From positions 1-11,755 of the forward strand of contig JAFGTI010000113.1 in assembly GCA_016934175.1 (NCBI GenBank): DNA of 11,755 bases. Reading direction: 5' to 3'. The translations under genes were made by a program, and so were the position numbers. Of the stretch, positions 7,158 through 11,755 are shown piece after piece (the first letter of the stretch is position 1; each line of letters begins with the position of its first letter). Under the pieces are notes generated by a model. That model worked only from the letters and a program-made list of their open reading frames with translations. It made no database searches and had not been told where the DNA came from. The DNA comes from Acholeplasmataceae bacterium. GTDB taxonomy: Bacteria > Bacillota_I > Bacilli_A > Acholeplasmatales > Acholeplasmataceae.

Positions 7158-7186
7158 ATTGTATTCTTATTTATGACATATGTCAA
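7158..7186 (-). promoter_or_regulatory. Promoter of the DUF134-mrp-ZIP-ATPase operon
   Basis: On the minus strand the -35 box is a perfect TTGACA (7181-7186), the spacer is 17 bases, and the -10 box is TACAAT (7158-7163). The -35 is embedded in a 12-bp palindrome, so a bound regulator would compete with or contact RNA polymerase. Confidence 0.85.
7174..7185. promoter_or_regulatory. Perfect 12-bp palindrome TGACATATGTCA, probable operator
   Basis: Self-complementary over 12 bases and overlapping the -35 box of the minus-strand operon. It also lies about 45 bases upstream of the expected start of the divergent 7247 gene, so one site might control both directions. It shares the RCATATGY core with the palindrome at the other DUF134 gene (2496-2509). 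Confidence 0.65.
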
Positions 7187-7214
7187 CAATATTACAACAT
7201 ACTTAGATTAATGG

Positions 7215-7223
7215 TGATATAAT
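7215..7223 (+). promoter_or_regulatory. Extended -10 promoter of the UDG-like/radical SAM operon
   Basis: TGATATAAT, an extended -10 (TGnTATAAT) with TATAAT at 7218-7223. The sequence 17 bases upstream (CAACAT) is a poor -35, as is common for extended -10 promoters. The expected start near 7230 lies inside the first in-frame ATG at 7226, which argues for the next start at 7247. Confidence 0.6.
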
Positions 7224-7233
7224 AAATGAGAAG

Positions 7234-7240
7234 AAGGTGG
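7234..7240 (+). promoter_or_regulatory. Ribosome binding site deciding the start at 7247
   Basis: AAGGTGG lies 6 bases before ATG 7247. No RBS precedes the alternative ATG at 7226, and that codon overlaps the expected transcription start. Confidence 0.75.
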
Positions 7241-7246
7241 TTATCG

Positions 7247-7927
7247 ATGGCGGTTAACTACATGAAGAATTTTAATATGAAAAAAGTAAGACATTATCGT
7301 GATTTTGGAGCAATTTATCCCATACCTGATGAATATGTAGGCGAACTGAAGGTTAATGATAAAAGCTTAGTGTTTCAAATTGAACCAAGAGATCAAATTG
7401 AATATAGCGATCACAACTATTCATTTCGAAGTAACAAAACCTATGAAGATAAAAATATATTTGTTATTTTGGAAAGTCCACATCGTTTTGAATTTGATGC
7501 CAGTGGCTATCCGATTGCACTTATGATGGGAAAAACAGGACAGTTATTTTTTGAAAACTTTGCGAATTATTTAAGTCAGAGTCAAATGAAACTTACGAAT
7601 GGAATCTACAATGTCATTTGTGGTAATGCAGTTCAGTATCAAACATCTTGTGGATTAAATCCGATTGATAGACTATTAAGAGATCAAAACTGGAAAGAAA
7701 TTTATGAAGAACATGGGGGCGAACAAGATCTAAAGGATCGTATTTTTTCAATTAAGCCTAAATACACCATTAACTTGTGCACTGGAGGTAAAAATCCAGA
7801 AGGTTTAAGAAGTCTTGTTAGTAATTCACTCGATAATTTTGGTTTGAAAAAAGGAAAACATTATACTGAAGGAAATCATCCTTCATCTTGGTATATAAAA
7901 AGTAATGATTCAAATATGATTTTATAA
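7247..7927 (+). CDS. Uncharacterised protein with uracil-DNA-glycosylase-superfamily-like motifs
   Basis: A 226-residue soluble protein of no firmly recognised family. Four blocks fall in the order expected of the UDG superfamily. ILESPH (74-79) is in the place of the family-4 GEAPG strand; GYPIALMMGKTG (87-98) resembles the grPFvGaaG loop; YNVICGNAVQYQ (121-132) resembles the family-4 strand tNvvkCrP; and GNHPSSW (209-215) matches the C-terminal HPS motif that contacts DNA. A hydrophobic strand before CTGGKNP (178-184) fits the beta-strand preceding the family's fourth block. A role in DNA or nucleobase recognition is therefore inferred, not shown. The catalytic residue is uncertain. The roughly 70-residue N-terminal region is unlike UDG. 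It is cotranscribed with the radical SAM gene 13 bases downstream, whose RBS begins right after its stop. Confidence 0.6.
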   Translation: MAVNYMKNFNMKKVRHYRDFGAIYPIPDEYVGELKVNDKSLVFQIEPRDQIEYSDHNYSFRSNKTYEDKNIFVILESPHRFEFDASGYPIALMMGKTGQLFFENFANYLSQSQMKLTNGIYNVICGNAVQYQTSCGLNPIDRLLRDQNWKEIYEEHGGEQDLKDRIFSIKPKYTINLCTGGKNPEGLRSLVSNSLDNFGLKKGKHYTEGNHPSSWYIKSNDSNMIL

Positions 7928-7940
7928 AAGGAGATAACAT

Positions 7941-8858
7941 ATGAACTATTTATATGGACCAGTGCCTTCAAGAAGATTAGGATTATCACTTGGCGTCAGC
8001 CCCATCCCCAAAAAAACTTGTAATTATGCTTGTGTGTATTGTCAATTAGGTCATACGGATCATATGACGAATACGAGACAATCTTTTTTTGATGTTCATG
8101 CAATCCTCAAAGAATTTGATGAGATTAAAAAATCTAACATCACATATGACGTCGTAAGTATTGTTGGTGAAGGAGAACCAACACTGTATAAAGATTTGAA
8201 AGCACTGATTTTGGGACTAAAAAAAAGAACAGATAAACCAGTTACTGTGATTACAAACGGGGCTTTACTTTATGATCAAGAAGTTAGAGATGCGCTTATG
8301 GAAGCTGACATCGTTCTTCCGAGTATGGATGCATATGATGAAGACACATTTAAAAAGATTAATCGGCCCCATGGACAGCTTAAATTTGATGAAGTAGTAG
8401 AAGGCTTAATCAATTTTTCACATGTATACCAAGGAGAATTATGGCTTGAAATTATGCTTGTGAAAGGAATGAATGATGATGAGTATAGTTTAAAAATGTT
8501 TAAAGAAAAACTAAAAAAAATCAAATATAATAAATTATATCTCAACACCCCTGTTCGACCTCCAGCAGAAGTTGGTATACTTCCAATTGATAAAGATATA
8601 ATGAATCATTTTTCAAAAGAATTGGAAGGAATTTCAATTGATTTGTTAACAAGCATCGGTTTCCAAAGTGATATCAAAGATGATGTAAGTGCCATCAAGA
8701 GTATTATTAAAAGACATCCAATGAATCAATATGAAATTCTAGGCTTTTTGAAACATCGAGAATGTAGTAGCCCTCAAATAATCTTAAATAAATTAAAAAA
8801 CGATACAGATATCGAAATTGTTTCATATCGAAATTATCAGACGTATCGCTTAAAATAA
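7941..8858 (+). CDS. Radical SAM protein, COG0731 (wyosine-synthase TYW1-like) family
   Basis: A 305-residue radical SAM enzyme. The N-terminus YGPVPSRRLGLSLGVSPIP (4-22) is the hallmark of the COG0731 family, followed by the [4Fe-4S]-binding CX3CX2C (C27, C31, C34) and then GEGEPTLY (76-83), the SAM-binding glycine motif. The remaining TIM-barrel strands run to about 220. The C-terminal 75 residues look like a winged-helix module. Archaeal relatives (TYW1) build the tricyclic wyosine base in tRNA-Phe, but bacterial members lack an established role, and tRNA modification should not be assumed. RBS AAAGGAG at 7928-7933 region. It is second in the operon after the UDG-like gene and is closed by the terminator at 8886-8923. 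The genomic closeness to DUF134 and Mrp genes is a recurrent association for this family. Confidence 0.88.
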   Translation: MNYLYGPVPSRRLGLSLGVSPIPKKTCNYACVYCQLGHTDHMTNTRQSFFDVHAILKEFDEIKKSNITYDVVSIVGEGEPTLYKDLKALILGLKKRTDKPVTVITNGALLYDQEVRDALMEADIVLPSMDAYDEDTFKKINRPHGQLKFDEVVEGLINFSHVYQGELWLEIMLVKGMNDDEYSLKMFKEKLKKIKYNKLYLNTPVRPPAEVGILPIDKDIMNHFSKELEGISIDLLTSIGFQSDIKDDVSAIKSIIKRHPMNQYEILGFLKHRECSSPQIILNKLKNDTDIEIVSYRNYQTYRLK

Positions 8859-8885
8859 ACTTATCATATTTGAAATCTATTAGAT

Positions 8886-8923
8886 AAAAAAGCGCTGATT
8901 ACAAAAGTAGTCAGCACTTTTTG
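8886..8923. terminator. Bidirectional Rho-independent terminator
   Basis: Long stem with 8886-8902 pairing to 8907-8922 around an AAAA loop; two G-T wobble positions are included. T5 follows on the plus strand and T6 on the minus strand, so it can end both the radical SAM transcript and the convergent small gene at 8944-9051. Confidence 0.88.
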
Positions 8924-8943
8924 TTAAAATTAATAATAGGTAA

Positions 8944-9051
8944 TCAATCGTAAATCTTATTTCTAATTACTTTTTTACCGAGCATTTTCGCACGCTTAAT
9001 TTGGTTCTTTTTTAAATGTTTGCCCTTATAGTTTTTTTGCATATTTTGCAT
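8944..9051 (-). CDS. Small highly basic protein, 35 residues
   Basis: Not recognised. The ATG is at 9051 (minus strand) and the TGA at 8944-8946, giving MQNMQKNYKGKHL... with about fourteen Lys/Arg residues against a single acidic residue. The GRAVY is strongly hydrophilic and the whole could be one basic helix. Support for a real gene: an upstream GAGGGGTGA RBS (9059-9067), a perfect TATAAT (9076-9081), and the bidirectional terminator placed right after the stop. It might bind nucleic acid, for example the ribosome, or be a small regulatory peptide; nothing in the sequence decides. Coding potential in such a short frame is uncertain. Confidence 0.6.
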   Translation of the reverse strand: MQNMQKNYKGKHLKKNQIKRAKMLGKKVIRNKIYD

Positions 9052-9058
9052 GGTATAT

Positions 9059-9081
9059 TCACCCCTCACTTGCCAATTATA
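9059..9081 (-). promoter_or_regulatory. -10 box and RBS of the small basic protein gene
   Basis: On the minus strand, TATAAT (9076-9081) is followed by GAGGGGTGA (9059-9067), whose GGTGA lies 7 bases before the ATG. The -35 region 17 bases upstream (TTTATT, 9099-9104) is weak. The expected transcription start would be only about 18-20 bases before the ATG. Confidence 0.5.
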
Positions 9082-9104
9082 TACCTTTGATATAAGAAAA
9101 TAAA

Positions 9105-9382
9105 GGGATTTAATTTCGATTTATTATCAAAATTAAAATCATTAAAAATATTTAAAATTTTAGACTTTTTTTATAGGTTTTATTCTAAAAAACAATGTCC
9201 CCATCTCTTCATTGAGAAGGAGCTTTGATGCTGTGCGTATTTAAATAATCATTAATAATTAAAAATCAATCAAAACAACATGTTTTTTCTGCTTATTTTC
9301 ATATGAACAACAATGAATAAAATCACGAATTGATAGTTAATCGATTATAATTAATATTAGATACTAGGAGGTGTAAATTTTC
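9105..9382. other. AT-rich intergenic region upstream of the B12-binding sensor gene
   Basis: No RNA gene or conserved riboswitch (including cobalamin) is recognisable. It holds long A/T runs, a 10-bp palindrome TTCATATGAA (9298-9307), and a short GC-richer island (9195-9240) with an RBS-like AAGGAG followed by a six-codon frame (ATG 9228 to TAA). Candidate promoter boxes before the sensor gene are TTGATA (9330-9335) and TATAAT (9346-9351), but their spacing of 10 bases is too short for one promoter, so the start of transcription is unresolved. Confidence 0.5.
9366..9373 (+). promoter_or_regulatory. Strong ribosome binding site of the B12 sensor gene
   Basis: AGGAGGTG, a near-perfect anti-16S match, lies 9 bases before ATG 9383 and fixes the start. 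Confidence 0.85.
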
Positions 9383-10408
9383 ATGATTAATAATTTAAAG
9401 GAAATGATTGAAAAAAAAGCGTGGATTGCCTTAACTATTTATGAGCATGATTTATCAAACAATCCCCAACTTATAAATATTAAAGATAAATACATTCAAG
9501 ACACACTTTTCACCATCCGGTTTTTATCTATCTCATTGGATGTTGAAGAACCTTTGATATTTATCAATTATATGAATTGGTTTGGGCAATTAGCCTATTA
9601 CTTAAAATTTAAGCTTGATTCAATGAATCATCATTTTCAAGTTTGTCATGAAGTTTTCTTAACTATTTTTGAAACGTCATTTTTTCAAAAAGTTAATCAT
9701 ACTTTTAAGTTAGGAATCAAAGAGTTTGAAGCCTCATATTTATCAACAAAACCACAGGGTATAAAAATTAATGAATTCTTGAATTTCTTACTTAATATGG
9801 ATACAGAAAGTGCATATCAGCATGTTAATCAAAAAATCGAAGAAGGATCAAGTATAAAAGATATATATTTAAAACTTTTTCAACCGACACTTTATCAAGT
9901 GGGAGAACTGTGGCAACAACGCATTATTACGGTTGCCAAAGAGCATTATATAACTGCAGCAATTCAACATATTATTGGTAAATTGTATCCTAAGTTATTT
10001 TTGGATAAGATGAGTGGTACACATTCAATGACAGCCGTTTGTGCAGGTGATGAACTGCATGAAATTGGCATGAGAATGGTTGCTGACTTTTTTGAGTTAT
10101 CCGGATGGGATACGGCATTTTTAGGATCTAATATACCAACAGAACTTATTATTGAGCATTTGATGGAATACCCTACAGATTTACTTGCTATTTCAGCAAA
10201 TACACCATCTCAATTAACAGATGTCAAAAATCTGATTGATACTGTTAAGAATCACGAGACTCTCAATAAAATAAAAATTATGGTTGGGGGGAAGGTATTT
10301 AATGAAACACCCAATCTCTGGAAATTGGTTGGAGCAGATGGATACGCATTAGAACCCGAACAAGCAACATTGTTAGCAAACTTATTAGTTGGTGAGCAAA
10401 ATGCCTAA
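9383..10408 (+). CDS. Stand-alone cobalamin-binding sensor with CarH/LitR-type photoreceptor signature
   Basis: A 341-residue cytosolic protein in three parts. Residues 1-125 form an all-helical N-terminal region (with FLSISLDVEEPLIFINYMNWFGQL at 47-70) of no named family. Residues 130-205 are the four-helix cap found over cobalamin, holding W177-x9-E187-H188, the W-x9-EH signature of AdoCbl-dependent CarH photoreceptors. Residues 215-341 are the Rossmann-type B12-binding domain with E224-L-H226-E-I-G229, where H226 should be the lower axial ligand, then SGWDTAFLGSNIP and a closing VGGK motif. In CarH the cap is displaced when light breaks the Co-C bond. Here the residue after the Trp is Gln (Q178), where T. 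thermophilus CarH has His132. No MerR HTH is present, so output must be by partner. The stop codon overlaps the GGDEF gene start by 8 bases. Confidence 0.88.
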   Translation: MINNLKEMIEKKAWIALTIYEHDLSNNPQLINIKDKYIQDTLFTIRFLSISLDVEEPLIFINYMNWFGQLAYYLKFKLDSMNHHFQVCHEVFLTIFETSFFQKVNHTFKLGIKEFEASYLSTKPQGIKINEFLNFLLNMDTESAYQHVNQKIEEGSSIKDIYLKLFQPTLYQVGELWQQRIITVAKEHYITAAIQHIIGKLYPKLFLDKMSGTHSMTAVCAGDELHEIGMRMVADFFELSGWDTAFLGSNIPTELIIEHLMEYPTDLLAISANTPSQLTDVKNLIDTVKNHETLNKIKIMVGGKVFNETPNLWKLVGADGYALEPEQATLLANLLVGEQNA

Positions 10409-11375
10409 TCAAACTAAAATTTTAAATAAAGATTTTTTAATCCGACTTGATTTGGAGGATGTGATACAATTTATCACTCCAACAAACTCAACATTTAGTA
10501 ATTATGTTAATCACTCAATTATCGATATTTTATCAGAAAGTGATGTTCAAAAATTCGAACTTTTTAAAAAAGAGATTAACGAAAAAAATGTTGTTTTAAA
10601 TTATGAAATAGTACTTAAAGATAATATACGATGTTATTTTAATGGGTATGCGGATCAAACGATTAAGTTCATTATTGTATTATTTGAAAGTTTATCTGAC
10701 CAAGGGGCTTTCAAAAAGATCATGAAGCTTAATAGCCAGCAGGTGAATGATATTCGGAGTCTTCATCAAAATCTTCAATCACATGATGAAAATGCTTATG
10801 AAGAGATATCAAAATTAAACAGCGAACTTTTAAATTCAAGAAGAATTATTGAGAAACAAAATGCAGAACTTTCAAAATATAATGTATTGTTAAAAAAGAT
10901 GTCGATAGAAGATTCTTTGACGGGTTGTTATAACAGAAGACATTTTTATGATTATATGAGAGAGAAGATATTATCTTCTCAAAAAGATGTAGAAATGAAT
11001 TTAGTTATGATAGATTTTAATCATTTTAAACAAATCAATGATCAATTTGGTCATGATGCTGGAGATCGATTATTAATTAATTTTGTTAAAATCTCAAGAG
11101 ATTTTTTAGAAGATAAAGGAGAAGTTTTTAGACTTGGTGGAGATGAGTTTCTTTTATTAACGAATCATCAAAAAAATGAGGACGTTAAACAATTAATGAT
11201 AAAAATCAATCAAGAATTTTTTAAGCACTCCATGATTTCTGATTTAGCCTATGGAATTGTAAACTTTAAAGTAACTGATATTAATAATGAATTTGATTTA
11301 ACGAGTTTAATTCAAAAATCTGATAAGTTAATGTATGAAAATAAAAATCATAATCTTGTCACTAAGATGATTTAA
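10401..11375 (+). CDS. Diguanylate cyclase: PAS-like domain, coiled coil, GGDEF
   Basis: A 324-residue soluble protein predicted to make c-di-GMP from two GTP. Residues about 8-100 have the strand-helix pattern of a PAS-type sensor, with no cofactor motif visible. Residues 109-170 are heptad-like and polar/leucine-rich, a signalling coiled coil. The GGDEF domain starts at DSLTG (171-175), has the metal-binding Asp in MIDFNHFKQIN (D205), and the intact active-site GGDEF (246-250). The inhibitory I-site RxxD that normally lies five residues before GGDEF is replaced by EDKG, so product inhibition is probably absent. ATG 10401 was preferred over the upstream TTG (10389) because GGTGAG precedes it and it overlaps the B12-protein stop (ATGCCTAA), typical of translational coupling. 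The two proteins probably act together. Confidence 0.9.
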   Translation: MPNQTKILNKDFLIRLDLEDVIQFITPTNSTFSNYVNHSIIDILSESDVQKFELFKKEINEKNVVLNYEIVLKDNIRCYFNGYADQTIKFIIVLFESLSDQGAFKKIMKLNSQQVNDIRSLHQNLQSHDENAYEEISKLNSELLNSRRIIEKQNAELSKYNVLLKKMSIEDSLTGCYNRRHFYDYMREKILSSQKDVEMNLVMIDFNHFKQINDQFGHDAGDRLLINFVKISRDFLEDKGEVFRLGGDEFLLLTNHQKNEDVKQLMIKINQEFFKHSMISDLAYGIVNFKVTDINNEFDLTSLIQKSDKLMYENKNHNLVTKMI

Positions 11376-11414
11376 TTTTTTAAATGATTTCTTTGTGTAA
11401 GCTATCAAGAAGCG

Positions 11415-11459
11415 CATCATTAGAATTGGCTAATAATATGAAATTAGTTCTTAATGATG
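11415..11459 (+). repeat. Large imperfect hairpin between the GGDEF gene and the next sensor gene
   Basis: The arm 11415-11434 pairs with 11443-11459 over about 16 base pairs, interrupted by a TTGG bulge on the left and a one-base bulge on the right, around an AATATGAA loop. No T run follows; instead a TATAAT abuts the right arm (11460-11465). It may be a weak terminator, an RNA-stability element or an operator. Confidence 0.55.
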
Positions 11460-11483
11460 TATAATGAAGACTAATATGAAGTC

Positions 11484-11513
11484 ATGACACTATAGAATTT
11501 TTTAAATTATGAA
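11484..11513 (+). promoter_or_regulatory. Possible promoter of the truncated membrane sensor gene
   Basis: ATGACA (11484-11489), an 18-base spacer and TATGAA (11508-11513) sit about 40 bases before the ATG. The boxes are imperfect, and a second candidate -10 (TATAAT, 11460-11465) lacks a -35. Readthrough from the GGDEF gene is possible because no clear terminator separates them. Confidence 0.35.
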
Positions 11514-11551
11514 GGCAATCAAGTCATTAGATTTAAATTGTGGGGTATTCT

Positions 11552-11755
11552 ATGGGAATTCGAAAAGTTTTTAATTCTTTTTCAATCAGAGCACGTATCA
11601 TTTTTATCTTTATTATTTTGATAACCATCACACTTTCTGTGGTGGGAACTATTATTTTTTCTAATTGGATAAATTCTGCTCATGATATTACGATAGAGTC
11701 CTCGATAAGAATGAATGAAGAAACGACACAAAGTGTGTCGGAATTTTTAAGTCAA
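11552..11755 (+). CDS. N-terminus of a membrane-anchored sensor/transducer protein, 3'-truncated by window edge
   Basis: The frame is open from ATG 11552 to the window end (68 codons) behind a modest RBS (TGGGG, 11540-11544). Residues 1-14 are basic (MGIRKVFNSFSIRAR), then a transmembrane helix (about 15-42, rich in Ile/Phe/Thr) is followed by a polar, helical, presumably extracytoplasmic segment with SIRMNEETTQSVSEFL. This is the layout of methyl-accepting chemotaxis proteins, sensor kinases and Cache/HAMP-GGDEF proteins. The output domain lies outside the window. Its position after a c-di-GMP gene makes another signalling protein likely. Confidence 0.7.
   Translation, partial: MGIRKVFNSFSIRARIIFIFIILITITLSVVGTIIFSNWINSAHDITIESSIRMNEETTQSVSEFLSQ

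Noticed and set aside
8276..8548. Minus-strand frame inside the radical SAM gene
   Set aside because: Antisense shadow rich in Ser/Leu with no start signals.
9298..9307. TTCATATGAA as a third DUF134-type operator
   Set aside because: Only the CATATG core is shared; flanks differ, no DUF134 gene is adjacent, and CATATG occurs many times by chance in this AT-rich window.
9105..9382. Cobalamin riboswitch upstream of the B12-binding protein
   Set aside because: No B12-box-like sequence or extended structured leader is visible; the region is mostly A/T runs.
1..11755. CRISPR array, insertion sequence, tRNA/rRNA gene or prophage signature
   Set aside because: No repeat-spacer pattern, transposase, terminal inverted repeats, cloverleaf or integrase was seen on either strand.

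Overview
The window comes from a low-GC bacterium of the Firmicutes/Mollicutes side. Base composition is strongly AT-rich, promoters have near-consensus TTGnnn/TATAAT boxes, ribosome binding sites are strong AGGAGG types, and TGA is used as a stop codon. That excludes mycoplasmas that read TGA as Trp and would suit a free-living Mollicute relative (Izemoplasma-, Acholeplasma- or Haloplasma-like) or a low-GC clostridial/bacillar genome. The taxonomic placement is inference from gene content and composition only.

Region 1 (1-2430, + strand): the 3' part of a GPH-family sugar:cation symporter, followed one base later by a lysophosphatidic-acid-type acyltransferase with an unusual C-terminal zinc ribbon. 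The acyltransferase frame breaks near 2211-2231 and resumes in the +1 frame to 2369. A Rho-independent terminator follows. Region 2 (2431-4370, + strand): a consensus promoter and a 14-bp palindrome precede a DUF134 helix-turn-helix regulator and a CoA-disulfide-reductase/NADH-oxidase-like flavoprotein, then a terminator.

Region 3 (4412-7186, - strand): a four-gene operon of a second DUF134 regulator, an Mrp/NBP35 Fe-S carrier ATPase, a ZIP metal permease and a RecA/KaiC-like ATPase with a degenerate P-loop. A perfect 12-bp palindrome overlaps the -35 box of its consensus promoter. Both DUF134 genes therefore carry a CATATG-centred palindrome at their own promoter, which suggests autoregulation and perhaps a shared regulon for metal/Fe-S or redox functions. 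Region 4 (7187-8923, + strand): transcribed divergently are a protein with motifs resembling the uracil-DNA-glycosylase superfamily and a COG0731 (TYW1-like) radical SAM enzyme, ending at a bidirectional terminator. A 35-residue, very basic small protein with its own promoter and RBS faces them at 8944-9051.

Region 5 (9082-11755, + strand): after an AT-rich intergenic stretch comes the most interesting pair. The first gene encodes a stand-alone cobalamin-binding protein that carries the W-x9-E-H and E-x-H-x-x-G signatures of CarH-type B12 photoreceptors but has no DNA-binding domain. It overlaps by 8 bases a PAS-like/coiled-coil/GGDEF diguanylate cyclase. This looks like a B12-based (light or cobalamin) sensor wired to c-di-GMP signalling. 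Beyond a large hairpin, the window ends inside the start of a membrane-anchored sensor protein.
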